Of a stretch of DNA of 64,000 nucleotides, positions 7,571 through 15,555 are shown in pieces. Numbering within the stretch: position 1 is the first letter of the stretch; the number at the start of each line of letters is the position of its first letter. This stretch comes from Amycolatopsis camponoti (GTDB taxonomy: Bacteria > Actinomycetota > Actinomycetes > Mycobacteriales > Pseudonocardiaceae). The stretch lies in NCBI RefSeq assembly GCF_902497555.1, contig NZ_CABVGP010000003.1, forward strand, positions 496,001 to 560,000. Reading direction: 5' to 3'. Position numbers and translations under genes: made by a program. The notes beneath the pieces are model-generated. The model saw only the letters and a list, made by a program, of their open reading frames with translations. It was not told where the DNA came from and did no database searches.

Positions 7571-8793
7571 TTCTTGCCGACCTTCGAGCCGCCGACCAGC
7601 TGGTTCCACTTGTCGAACGCCTTGACCTGCTGCTCGGCCGGCAGCGAGGTCTCCTTGGGGTACTGGGAGATCCACTGCTCGTACTCCGGGCGCCCGAACT
7701 GCTTGATCGTGTCCTGGCTCTTCTGCGGCGCCATCTGCAGGGTGACGTCCTTGACCGCCGGGCCGGGGTAGAAGTAGCCGTCGTCGTAGGCGATCGCCTG
7801 CTGGTCCGGCTTCAGCATCCACGCGATCAGCTGCAGGATCGCCGACTCCTGGTCGGGCGAGAGGCCCTTGGGGATCAGAGCGTACTGGGCGTCGGTGACC
7901 CAGTGCATCGGCTGCATGATCGCGGTCTTGACCGTGTTGGGCACCGTGCCGAGCTTGCGCGGGTTGATGTCCCAGCCGGTCGTCGACATGACCATGTCCA
8001 CCGAACCCGACGCGAGGTTCTTCATCGTCTCGGTGGTGCCGGACGGGTAGTACTTCACGTACTTGCCCAGCTCCTGCAGGAACGCCCAGGTCTTGTCCCA
8101 GCCCTTGTCGGGATCCTTCGGGTCCTTGTCGCCGAGCAGGTACGGCAGGCCCATCAGGAACGTCCGGCCCGGGCCGGAGTTCGACGGCTGCGCGTACTGG
8201 AACTTCTCCGGGTGGGCCTTGGCCCAGTCGAGCAGCTCCTGCGGGGACGCCGGCGCGGCCGGAACCGCTCCCGGGTTGAACTCCAGCAGCGGGCCGGACG
8301 GGTAGTAGACGACCTCGACGCCGTAGCCGTTGGCCAGCTCCTGCATCTTGGCCGCGGGCTCGAGGTAGTTCTGCATCAGGTTCGGGAACCGGCTGGAGAA
8401 GTCCGGGAGGACCTTGGCGAGCGTGCCGTTCGCGATGCCGGCGGACAGGCCGTCCGTGCCGCTGAGGACCAGGTGGGTCTGGGCGACGCCGCCGTCCTGC
8501 TCGGCCTTCAGCTTGCCCGCCATGCTCGGTGCGGGTGCCGTCGAATAGGTGACCTTCGAGAGCACTTCCGGGTGCGCGGCCTTGAAGTTCTCGATCATCT
8601 GCTTGGTGAGCTGAAGGTTGCCCGCGATGTCGAGGATGTTCAGGTCGACGGGCTTGCTCGGCTTGTCGGGGACGGCCTTCGGATCCGCCGCCTGGCCGCC
8701 GTCCCCGCCGGGCGCGCCACAGGCCGCCAGTCCGGCGGCGAGGCCGGCCGCCAGGAGTGCCCGGCGGAATCGGAAGCCGGTGCGACGCTGCAT
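7567..8793 (-). CDS. Extracellular solute-binding lipoprotein (family 1)
   Basis: 408 residues from the ATG at 8793, preceded by CAGGGAGC. The N-terminus MQRRTGFRFRRALLAAGLAAGLAACG is a lipoprotein signal with the lipobox LAAC, so the mature protein is tethered at Cys24 or so on the outer membrane face. The rest is a periplasmic-binding-protein fold of the PotD/Fbp/phosphonate type (for example VYYPSGPLLEFNPGAVP, then a Trp-rich C-lobe). It is the first gene of the operon and is divergent from the GntR regulator. A longer start 13 codons upstream is possible but lacks the signal arrangement. Confidence 0.88.
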   Translation of the reverse strand: MQRRTGFRFRRALLAAGLAAGLAACGAPGGDGGQAADPKAVPDKPSKPVDLNILDIAGNLQLTKQMIENFKAAHPEVLSKVTYSTAPAPSMAGKLKAEQDGGVAQTHLVLSGTDGLSAGIANGTLAKVLPDFSSRFPNLMQNYLEPAAKMQELANGYGVEVVYYPSGPLLEFNPGAVPAAPASPQELLDWAKAHPEKFQYAQPSNSGPGRTFLMGLPYLLGDKDPKDPDKGWDKTWAFLQELGKYVKYYPSGTTETMKNLASGSVDMVMSTTGWDINPRKLGTVPNTVKTAIMQPMHWVTDAQYALIPKGLSPDQESAILQLIAWMLKPDQQAIAYDDGYFYPGPAVKDVTLQMAPQKSQDTIKQFGRPEYEQWISQYPKETSLPAEQQVKAFDKWNQLVGGSKVGKK

Positions 8794-8820
8794 GGCTGCT
8801 CCCTGGGTCCGTGATAATGT

Positions 8821-8838
8821 TGTATGTCGCATCGTATA
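8821..8838. promoter_or_regulatory. Candidate GntR operator in divergent promoter
   Basis: TGTATGTCGCATCGTATA is an imperfect palindrome (10 of 18 positions symmetric) in the 56-bp spacer between the ABC operon and the gntR gene. The only intergenic space of the divergon must hold both promoters, and FCD-type GntR proteins commonly bind short T/A-flanked dyads here. The match is weak. Confidence 0.3.
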
Positions 8839-8849
8839 TCAGATCGGAC

Positions 8850-9560
8850 ATGCCAGTGGCGAGCACTTCTTCGGCCCGGAGGCCGCCGCCGCCCGTCTCG
8901 CGCACGGATTTCGTGCGTGATGCGATCAAGGAGTCGATCTTGAGCGGGGAGTTCGGGCCGGGCGAAACGCTCGTCGAAGCCGAGGTGGGCGCCCTGCTTG
9001 GGGTCTCGAAGACACCGGTGCGCGAAGCGCTGCGTATCCTCGCCGGTTCCGGTTTGGTCACGATGAGCACGTACAAGGGCGCCGCGGTCCGGGTCATGGA
9101 CGCCGAGAGCGCCCACGCCGTGTACGACCTGCGAGCGCTCCTCGAGCCCGAAGCCGTCCGACGCGCTGTCGAGCGCGGCGCGGACTTCGGTGAAGCGCGG
9201 GGAGTCCTGGCCGACGTCGGCACCGGTACCGCGGCCACCGACCGCGCCAAAGCCAGCCTGACCAACCGGTTGTTCCACCGCGCGCTCTACTCCGGATGCG
9301 GGAACCCCTTGCTCGTCGAGATCCTCGACGGCCTACGCGACCAGGCCGCCCTGATCACCGTCACCGGCTGGGGCATCAGCCCGACGTGGCGGGGCGAAGC
9401 GGCCGAGCACCGGGCGATCCTGACCGCCGCCGAGAGCGGCAACGCCCGGCAAGCCGAACACCTGCTGCGCAAGCACATCACCGATTTCATCGACCGGATC
9501 GCCTTCGGGCTCCCGGGCGAAAGCACCGCAGAGACCGGCGATCCGAAGGGGACCCGATGA
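8850..9560 (+). CDS. GntR/FCD family transcriptional regulator
   Basis: 236 residues from the ATG at 8850. Residues about 20-85 form the GntR winged helix (VRDAIKESILSGEFGPGETLVEAEVGALLGVSKTPVREALRIL), and the remainder the helical FCD ligand-binding domain with the metal-type residues of LRALLEPEA, NRLFHRALY and AEHRAIL. FCD regulators sense carboxylates or sugar acids. It is divergent from the ABC importer and its stop overlaps the downstream aldolase gene (ATGA), suggesting it controls both uptake and catabolism and probably represses itself. Confidence 0.9.
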   Translation: MPVASTSSARRPPPPVSRTDFVRDAIKESILSGEFGPGETLVEAEVGALLGVSKTPVREALRILAGSGLVTMSTYKGAAVRVMDAESAHAVYDLRALLEPEAVRRAVERGADFGEARGVLADVGTGTAATDRAKASLTNRLFHRALYSGCGNPLLVEILDGLRDQAALITVTGWGISPTWRGEAAEHRAILTAAESGNARQAEHLLRKHITDFIDRIAFGLPGESTAETGDPKGTR

Positions 9561-10462
9561 CGTTCGAGCAGCAGAGGCGGCGGCTTTCCGGGGTGGTGGC
9601 CATCCCGGTGACGCCGTTCGACGCCGAGGGCGCCGTCGACGGCCAGACGTACGCGAAGCTCGTCGACCGGCTGATCACCGGCGGCGTCGAAGTCGTGACG
9701 CCGAACGGGAACACCGGCGAGTTCTACGCGCTGGACGCGGCGGAAGCCCGGCACTGTCTGGAGGTCACGGTCGAGGCCGTGGCCGGCCGGGGCAGTGTGC
9801 TCGCCGGGATCGGCCACGACGTCGCGTCGGCGACGCGGGCGGCCGCGCACGCGCGGGACGCCGGCGCCGACATGATCATGATCCACCAGCCCGTGCACCC
9901 GTACATCTCCGGCGACGGCTGGGTCGACTACCACGCCGCGATCGCGGCCGCGGTGCCCGATCTCGGCGTCGTGCTCTACGTCCGCAACCCGGCGATCGCG
10001 GGCGACCAGCTGCGCGCGCTCGGCGAAGCGGCGCCGAACGTCATCGGCGTGAAGTACGCCGTGCCCGACCCGGTGCGGTTCGGCTCGGTCGCGCGGGACG
10101 CGGGCTTCGAGCGCTTCGTGTGGATCGCCGGCCTGGCCGAGCTCTCGGCGCCCGGGTACTTCGCCGTCGGCGCCACCGGTTTCACGTCGGGACTCGTGAA
10201 CGTCGACCCGGCGATCTCGCTGGAGATGTTCCGTGCACTGTCCACAGGGGACTATCCGGGCGCGATGGCGGTCTGGGAGCGGATCCGGCCGTTCGAAGAG
10301 CTGCGCGCCGCGAACGGGAACGCCAACAACGTCAGCGTCGTCAAGGACGCGCTCGGGCAACTCGGCTTGTGCCGCCCGGACGTCCGGCCGCCGAGCCGGC
10401 TGCTGACAAGCACCGAACGCGAACGGCTCTTCGGACTGCTTTCGTCCTGGGGGCTTTCGTGA
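9557..10462 (+). CDS. Dihydrodipicolinate synthase (DapA) family aldolase/dehydratase
   Basis: 301 residues. A TIM barrel of the class I NAL/DapA superfamily: N-terminal GVVAIPVTPFDAEGAVD, the carboxylate-binding loop PNGNTGEFYAL (near 51-61), the catalytic Tyr in VVLYVRNP and the Schiff-base Lys in VIGVKYAVPD. The housekeeping DapA loop is GTTGE; the NGNTGE version plus the sugar-acid-type regulator and importer next door point to 5-dehydro-4-deoxyglucarate dehydratase or a similar catabolic lyase rather than lysine biosynthesis. It is translationally coupled to the gntR gene. Confidence 0.85.
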   Translation: MTFEQQRRRLSGVVAIPVTPFDAEGAVDGQTYAKLVDRLITGGVEVVTPNGNTGEFYALDAAEARHCLEVTVEAVAGRGSVLAGIGHDVASATRAAAHARDAGADMIMIHQPVHPYISGDGWVDYHAAIAAAVPDLGVVLYVRNPAIAGDQLRALGEAAPNVIGVKYAVPDPVRFGSVARDAGFERFVWIAGLAELSAPGYFAVGATGFTSGLVNVDPAISLEMFRALSTGDYPGAMAVWERIRPFEELRAANGNANNVSVVKDALGQLGLCRPDVRPPSRLLTSTERERLFGLLSSWGLS

Positions 10463-10923
10463 AGGTGGTGGCCCATCGGCGTGCCGGAGCGCGGTGACGC
10501 CGAAGTCCGGCTCGCCGACGAGCCACCTGATGACCGGAGTCGAACCGGAAGAACCAAGCTGTAGCAACCCAATTGGGCGCCTCGGGCGTCACTCTGCGCG
10601 ACTACGGGCGGCTGCTCGCCGGCCGAACGGCCGACATGGTTGCGTACGAGCGGGTTCCGGGCCCGGCTCCCGGTCGGGGCTGCCCGGCCGGGAAGTTTCG
10701 GGTGTGTGGTAAGTCACCTTTCATCCCGATGTGGCTGACTGTACACCTCTTCGGCAGGCTGCGGGGAATTGCCTTCACGGCGGTGGGATGGGAGGCTGAG
10801 GACAGGACGCGGTACCACCGCGACCAGGCCCCAGTGCCCTTTCCCGGACCGGACCCGGACCCCGTCGGGGCCGGAAACCGTTGCTGGACAAGCCTTTACG
10901 ACTTAGCCAGAGCGGTGACGTTG
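10463..10923. other. 461-base intergenic region without a supported gene
   Basis: No frame here has a credible protein; overlapping open frames are GC-rich shadows. A stem CCGG(A)CCCC-GTC-GGGGCCGG (10855-10874, one bulged A) lies about 50 bases before the desaturase and could be part of its 5' untranslated region. A piece at 10522-10545 resembles a tRNA T-arm on the minus strand but has no cloverleaf. The length suggests a long leader or lost gene; nothing else is recognisable. Confidence 0.5.
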
Positions 10924-11961
10924 ATGACTTCCACCCAGGTTCCGGATACCCCGGCCACGGCCGGCAGCGACTTCGCCGAGCTGTCCCGGCTCATCAAGGA
11001 CGCCGGGCTGCTCCGGCGGCGACGGCGGTACTACGCGGTGCGGATCGGGCTGAACCTCGCCGCGTTCGGCGGCGGCTGGGTCGCGTTCGCCTACCTCGGC
11101 GACTCGTGGTGGCAGCTCTTCCTCGCGGCGTTCTTCGCGATGATGTTCGCACAGCTGTCGTTCATCGGGCACGACGCCGGGCACAAGCAGATCTTCCGCA
11201 CCCGCCGGGCGAACGACGCCACCGGGTTCGTCCACGGTGGACTAACCGGGCTGAGCTACGGCTGGTGGATCGGCACGCACGCGCGTCACCACGCCAACCC
11301 CAACCACGAAGACGAAGACCCGGACGTCGACATCGCCGCGCTCGCGTTCAGCAAGGCGCAGAGCTCGCAGAAGCGCGGGTTCCTGCGCTGGATGGCGAAG
11401 TACCAGGCGTTCCTGTTCTTCCCGCTGCTGCTGCTCGAAGGCCTGAACCTGCACGTCTCGAGCGTGAAAGCGGTGCTGCGCAAAGATATTCGCCGCCGCA
11501 AGCTGGAGTCCGCGCTGCTGATCGCGCACCTGGCCGCGTACCTCGCCGCGGTGTTCATCGTGCTGTCGCCGCTGACCGGGATCATCTTCATCCTGGTGCA
11601 CCAGTTCCTGTGGGGGCTGTACATGGGCTGCTCGTTCGCGCCCAACCACAAGGGCATGGAGATGCTGGAGACCGGGCACAAGCTCGACTTCCTGCGCAAG
11701 CAGGTCCTGACGTCACGCAACATCCGCGGCGGCCCGGTGGTCGACTTCGCGCTGGGTGGGCTGAACTACCAGATCGAGCACCACCTGTTCCCGAGCATGG
11801 CCCGGCCGAACCTCAAGCACGCGCAGGTGATCGTCCGCGAGTTCTGCGACCGGCACGGGATTTCCTACGCGCAGTGCGGCTGGGCCCGCTCGTACGGTTA
11901 CGTGCTCCAGCACCTGCACTCGGTGAGCGAGCCGCTGCGGGCGAAGAAGGTGCCGGCATGA
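10924..11961 (+). CDS. Fatty acid desaturase (membrane, acyl-lipid/acyl-CoA type)
   Basis: 345 residues from the ATG at 10924. The three diiron histidine boxes are intact: HDAGH (83-87), HARHH (119-123) and QIEHH (283-287); the QXXHH form of the third box is typical of front-end/linoleoyl-CoA-type desaturases, but no fused cytochrome b5 domain is present. Hydrophobic stretches lie at about 41-60, 66-82 and two further pairs between 160 and 245. It would insert a double bond into membrane acyl chains using ferredoxin or flavodoxin electrons. It overlaps the next small gene by ATGA. Confidence 0.9.
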   Translation: MTSTQVPDTPATAGSDFAELSRLIKDAGLLRRRRRYYAVRIGLNLAAFGGGWVAFAYLGDSWWQLFLAAFFAMMFAQLSFIGHDAGHKQIFRTRRANDATGFVHGGLTGLSYGWWIGTHARHHANPNHEDEDPDVDIAALAFSKAQSSQKRGFLRWMAKYQAFLFFPLLLLEGLNLHVSSVKAVLRKDIRRRKLESALLIAHLAAYLAAVFIVLSPLTGIIFILVHQFLWGLYMGCSFAPNHKGMEMLETGHKLDFLRKQVLTSRNIRGGPVVDFALGGLNYQIEHHLFPSMARPNLKHAQVIVREFCDRHGISYAQCGWARSYGYVLQHLHSVSEPLRAKKVPA

Positions 11962-12140
11962 CGGCCCCGGCGCCCGACGCACCCGAGGTGCCCCGCACCG
12001 AAGCCCAGTGCCCGAACTGCTCCCACGACCTGGAAGCGCACGACGCGATAGCCCGCCGCTACTGCGCGGCAACGGCGGCCGGCCAGGGAGCCGACCGCGG
12101 CTGCGTCTGCGGCACGGCGGCGGACCACAAGGCCCGCTGA
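11958..12140 (+). CDS. Small Cys-rich (possible zinc-binding) protein
   Basis: 60 residues, translationally coupled to the desaturase. It contains CPNCSHDL, then YCAATAA and RGCVCG, five cysteines and two histidines, i.e. one CxxC and one CxC pair that could form a zinc ribbon or bind iron. Comparable tiny proteins are common in actinomycetes but have no described function. Because it follows the desaturase so closely, a role in that enzyme's electron supply or stability is a guess only. Confidence 0.6.
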   Translation: MTAPAPDAPEVPRTEAQCPNCSHDLEAHDAIARRYCAATAAGQGADRGCVCGTAADHKAR

Positions 12141-12159
12141 GGCAGGGGCCGAGCGAGCC

Positions 12160-12253
12160 GGCTCCCGGCTCCCGGCTCCCGGCTCCCGGCTCCCGGCTCC
12201 CGGCTCCCGGCTCCCGGCTCCCGGCTCCCGGCTCCCGGCTCCCGGCTCCCGGC
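12160..12253. repeat. Heptanucleotide tandem repeat (GGCTCCC x 13.4)
   Basis: Thirteen exact head-to-tail copies of GGCTCCC (12160-12250) followed by a partial GGC, between the convergent small Cys-rich gene and the ECF sigma gene. As 7 is not a multiple of 3 all frames are open and give artefactual PAPGSRL or REPGAGS repeats; no real coding sequence crosses it. Such perfect arrays change length by slippage. Confidence 0.95.
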
Positions 12254-12369
12254 GAGTGGGCACGCTGCGGCCGGGCCGGCGCACCGAACGTCCGGCAGGC
12301 CCGCCACACCCACGCGCCCTCCGGCAGAGCAACTCGGCACGCCGAACGCGCGTCGCCGATCGGCCCGCC

Positions 12370-13353
12370 TCACACATCCTCCGGCAGCACCTCCGGCAGA
12401 CCGAACGCCCCGAAAACCGCTGGGACGAACGTCGTCACCTCGGCCACCTGCCCGTCGACCACCCGCAGCGCGTTCAGCCCGAACGCCCGGAACCGGCCGT
12501 CGTGGCGGAGGTACGTCGCTACCGCTGGGCCGCCGTTCGCGCGGACCGGGAGCAGGCGCAGCTCCATCGCCCCCGGCCCGTGCAGCACCGGCGCCCAGCC
12601 GGCCAGGACCGTTGACCGCCCGCCGTACCAAGTCGGGTGGGGGCCGTTGTGGCCGCCTGCTCCCGGCTGGTGGCTGCAGCGGATGTCCTCGCTGAGCACC
12701 GCCGCGATCGCCGCGTCGTCCGCCGTCGTCAAAGCGGAGATGTAGCGCGCGACGACTTCGCGCTCTTCGCCGCTTGAAGCCACGCGCCACTCCGTACGCT
12801 GCGAAGGCAGCTGCTCCTTCAACTCCGCCCGAGCGCGCTGAAGCGAGCTGCTCACCGAAGCCGGGGTTGTCGACAACGCCGCCGCTGTCTCCTTCGCCGA
12901 CCAGCCGACGACGTCGCGAAGGATCAATACAGCGCGTTGGCGCGGCGGAAGGTACTGGACCGCCGCCAGGAACGCCAGCTCGACCGTTTCCCGCGAGATC
13001 GCCGTCTCGAGGACGTCGTCCGGGGCCGGCTGCAACCACGGGACGGCCGCCGCGGGTCGGGGGGCCAAGTGCGAGCCGGACGCCACCGGGAGGTCGAGCG
13101 CGGGCACCTCCCGCACGAACCGGGCGAGGAAGTCCAGGCACGCGTTCGTGGCGATCTTGTACAGCCACGCCCGCACGCTCGCCCGCCCGGCGTACTGGTC
13201 ACGCCCGCGCCACGCGCGCAGGAACGTCTCCTGCACCAGGTCCTCGGCCTCGTCGAGCGACCCCAGGAACCGGTAGCAGTGCACCCGCAGCTCCCGGCGG
13301 TGCCGCTCGGTCAGTTCGGCGAACTCGGTCTCGTCCATCGTGTCGGTAACCAT
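12370..13353 (-). CDS. ECF RNA polymerase sigma factor with C-terminal SnoaL-like domain
   Basis: 327 residues. Region 2 (TERHRRELRVHCYRFLGSLDEAEDLVQETFLRAW, about 13-49) and region 4 (LPPRQRAVLILRDVVGWSAKETAAALSTTPASVSSSLQRAR, about 138-178) are clear. Residues about 200-320 form a SnoaL/NTF2-like domain (EREVVARYISALTTADDAAIAAVLSEDI...), as in the SigG/SigJ-like ECF groups, whose extension replaces a separate anti-sigma factor. No anti-sigma gene is adjacent. It probably drives a stress or ligand-linked regulon; its own promoter target was not identified. The second Met (5 codons in) is an alternative start. Confidence 0.88.
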   Translation of the reverse strand: MVTDTMDETEFAELTERHRRELRVHCYRFLGSLDEAEDLVQETFLRAWRGRDQYAGRASVRAWLYKIATNACLDFLARFVREVPALDLPVASGSHLAPRPAAAVPWLQPAPDDVLETAISRETVELAFLAAVQYLPPRQRAVLILRDVVGWSAKETAAALSTTPASVSSSLQRARAELKEQLPSQRTEWRVASSGEEREVVARYISALTTADDAAIAAVLSEDIRCSHQPGAGGHNGPHPTWYGGRSTVLAGWAPVLHGPGAMELRLLPVRANGGPAVATYLRHDGRFRAFGLNALRVVDGQVAEVTTFVPAVFGAFGLPEVLPEDV

Positions 13354-13459
13354 GCCCCGTGTGACGGCGGCCGCCGTGGAAATTCAGCTCTGCGCAGGTC
13401 AAGCGGGGTGTGGCCGAAGTTACTCGCGCGTTAATAAGGCATCAGCACACCACCGGACA

Positions 13460-13517
13460 CCGTCAGGACGACATTCACGGGGGAAGCCCGGCGAAGAAGA
13501 CAGCGATGTCCTGACGG
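13460..13517 (+). promoter_or_regulatory. Long-range inverted repeat upstream of the DapDC-like gene
   Basis: CCGTCAGGAC (13460-13469) and GTCCTGACGG (13508-13517) are perfect complements separated by 38 bases, starting about 90 bases before the GTG at 13551. It could be an RNA stem or a pair of operator half-sites. A frame from a GTG at 13410 to the TGA at 13512 crosses it and has an AAG AAG pair in the loop, but that alone is weak evidence for lysine attenuation. Confidence 0.35.
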
Positions 13518-13550
13518 AGTCCGATCCGCCGTGATGCCCGGAGGCACACC

Positions 13551-14894
13551 GTGACGCTCAGCGAGCTTCTTCCCAGCCTCGGCTGCGAAGCCGCCGATCA
13601 CCTCGAGCCAGGAGTCTGGCCGCGAAGCACCCGAATCGGCGAAGACGGCGAGCTCCTCTTCGCCGGCGCGCGGGTCAGCCACCTCGCCGCCCGCTTCGGG
13701 ACGCCGTCCTACCTCATCGACGAGCAGCAGGTCCGCGACACCGCCCGCGAGTACCGCGAAGCGCTCCCGGACGTCGAAGTCGCGTACGCGAGCAAGGCGC
13801 TGTGTACGCGGTCCGTACTGCGTTGGGTCGCCGAAGCGGGGTTGTCGCTCGACACCTGCTCCGCGGGCGAGATCGCCGTCGCGCGCGGAGTCGGCTTCCC
13901 CGCGGAGCGCATGCTGCTGCACGGCAACGCGAAAACTCCCGAAGACCTGAAGGCCGCTCTCGCGTACGGCGTCCGCCGGATCGTGGTCGACTCGCTCGAC
14001 GAGATCGAGCAGCTCGGCGCGCTCGCCCACGGCGCGCAGCAGGTGATGATCCGCGTGACGCCGGGCGTCGCGGCCGGCGCGCACGCGGCCATCAGCACCG
14101 GCACCGAGGGCCAGAAGTTCGGCTTCTCGCTGCTCGACGGCGTCCCCGACAACGTCGACGCGGCCGTGCGGGCCGTGCGAGACCAGCCCGGGTTGCGGCT
14201 CGCCGGCCTGCACTGCCACATCGGCTCGCAGGTCTCCCGCGTCGACCGCTACGAGGCCGCCGCGCGCCGGATGGCCGAGGTGCTCGTCCGGATCCGCGAC
14301 ACCCACGGCGTCACCCTGCGGGAGCTCGACCTCGGCGGCGGGCACGCGGTGCCGTACGTCGGCGGCGAGCCCGCGTTCGACCTCGGCGGCTACTCGCGAC
14401 GCCTGCGAGTGGCGCTCGCCTACGAGTGCGCGGCGCACGGATTCCCGTTGCCGCGCTTGACGATCGAGCCCGGCCGGGCGCTCGTCGGGCCGGCCGGGAT
14501 CACCGTCTACCGAGTCTGCGCGGTCAAGCGCGGCAGCCGTACGTTCGTCGCGGTCGACGGCGGGATGAGCGACAACGCGCGGCCCTCGCTCTACGGCGCG
14601 CGCTACACGACGCGCCTGGTCGGACGGCGATCGAAGGCGAAGCGCGTCCCGATGACCGTCGTGGGCCGGCACTGCGAAGCCGGCGACGTCCTCGCCGACG
14701 GCCTCCTCCTGCCCGGCGACCTGCACGCCGGTGACCTGCTGGCCGTGCCGTGCACCGGCGCGTACCACCACTCGCTGGCCTCGAACTACAACCAGGTCGG
14801 ACGCCCGCCGCTGGTCGGCGTCAAGGACGGCGTCGCGACGCTGCTGGTGCGCCGCGAAACCGAGGAGGACCTCAGCCGGCGCGACTTGGGCTGA
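13551..14894 (+). CDS. Diaminopimelate decarboxylase-like PLP enzyme (fold III)
   Basis: 447 residues from the GTG at 13551, with CCGGAGG upstream. Fold-III decarboxylase features: PLP lysine in VAYASKAL (Lys82), HCHIGSQ, the LDLGGGHAVPY glycine loop, the EPGRALVG motif and the C-terminal CEAGD loop whose Cys serves the active site, then TGAYHHSLASNYN. DapDC makes L-lysine from meso-DAP. Compared with housekeeping LysA it sits away from any lysine gene and next to a monooxygenase/TetR pair, so it may act on another amino acid or supply a specialised pathway. Its end overlaps the convergent tetR gene by 23 bases. Confidence 0.82.
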   Translation: MTLSELLPSLGCEAADHLEPGVWPRSTRIGEDGELLFAGARVSHLAARFGTPSYLIDEQQVRDTAREYREALPDVEVAYASKALCTRSVLRWVAEAGLSLDTCSAGEIAVARGVGFPAERMLLHGNAKTPEDLKAALAYGVRRIVVDSLDEIEQLGALAHGAQQVMIRVTPGVAAGAHAAISTGTEGQKFGFSLLDGVPDNVDAAVRAVRDQPGLRLAGLHCHIGSQVSRVDRYEAAARRMAEVLVRIRDTHGVTLRELDLGGGHAVPYVGGEPAFDLGGYSRRLRVALAYECAAHGFPLPRLTIEPGRALVGPAGITVYRVCAVKRGSRTFVAVDGGMSDNARPSLYGARYTTRLVGRRSKAKRVPMTVVGRHCEAGDVLADGLLLPGDLHAGDLLAVPCTGAYHHSLASNYNQVGRPPLVGVKDGVATLLVRRETEEDLSRRDLG

Positions 14895-15492
14895 CCGCGT
14901 CGAGGCCGGCGAGCAGCACGCCGAGCGCGTAGCGGAAGTCGTCTTCGACCGTCGAGCCGGCGCGTTCGCGCAGGCCACGCGCCATCAGCGGGAACGGGAA
15001 CGAGGCCGACGCGAGCACCGCCGCCTCCTCGGCGGGCGGCAGCCGCGTCTGGTCCTCGACGGCCCGGCCGAGCACGAAGTGGACCAGCACCCCGGCCGCG
15101 CGGGTGGCCTCGCCGAGCGGGAAGCCCGCGTCGTGCAGCACCCCGACCGCGCGCTCGGCCAGCTCGCCGAGCGCGCGGGCCGTGGTGAGGTCCGCGCCCA
15201 GCGCGACGCGGGCGCCGTCGCGGTGTGCGAGCAACACCGTGTGCAGCGCCAGACCCGCCTCTTCGAGCCACTTCAGCCACGGCCCGCCGGACGGCAGCCC
15301 GGCGACGACCGGCGCGACGATCGCGTCCGTCATGTGGTCGAGCAGCGCGCGCTTGCTCCGGAAGTGCCAGTACAACGCGGGCGCCTTGACGCCCAGCTCC
15401 GTGGCCAGCCGCCGCACGGTCAGCTTGTCGAGACCCTCGTCTTCCAGCAGTTCCAGCGCGACGCGCACCGCGTCGCCGACTTCCAGCGGCAT
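14872..15492 (-). CDS. TetR family repressor (TetR_C type)
   Basis: 206 residues. The N-terminal helix-turn-helix is GLDKLTVRRLATELGVKAPALYWHFRSKRALLDHM (about 20-54), close to TetR itself, and the C-terminal region has the TetR_C-type all-helical ligand pocket. It is divergent from the FAD monooxygenase, and two inverted 14-bp operators lie in the 63-bp spacer. By analogy with TetR/tetX-like pairs the likely job is ligand-released repression of the monooxygenase and of itself. The inducing molecule is unknown. Confidence 0.9.
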   Translation of the reverse strand: MPLEVGDAVRVALELLEDEGLDKLTVRRLATELGVKAPALYWHFRSKRALLDHMTDAIVAPVVAGLPSGGPWLKWLEEAGLALHTVLLAHRDGARVALGADLTTARALGELAERAVGVLHDAGFPLGEATRAAGVLVHFVLGRAVEDQTRLPPAEEAAVLASASFPFPLMARGLRERAGSTVEDDFRYALGVLLAGLDAVSPSRAG

Positions 15493-15507
15493 GCTGCTCC
15501 TTGACGA

Positions 15508-15547
15508 CTTAACTTGTTAAGGCCATCTTAGTCCTTAACAAGTTAAG
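15508..15547. promoter_or_regulatory. Twin TetR operators (divergent promoter)
   Basis: CTTAACTTGTTAAG (15508-15521) and CTTAACAAGTTAAG (15534-15547) are each near-perfect palindromes, and each is the reverse complement of the other, 26 bp centre to centre. The second overlaps the AAGGAGA ribosome binding site region of the monooxygenase, and both are strikingly AT-rich for this genome. The arrangement is that of tetO1/tetO2. Confidence 0.85.
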
Positions 15548-15555
15548 GAGACAGC

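Noticed and set aside
10522..10545. tRNA-like T-arm (GGTTCGACTCC) on the minus strand, suggesting a tRNA or attachment-site remnant
   Set aside because: Only a 4-bp T-stem forms; no acceptor, D or anticodon arm could be paired, so no tRNA or att core is supported.
12059..13168. Long REPGAGS/PAPGSRL-repeat proteins crossing the GGCTCCC array
   Set aside because: The repeat is open in every frame; the proteins run antisense or out of frame to real genes and have no domain.
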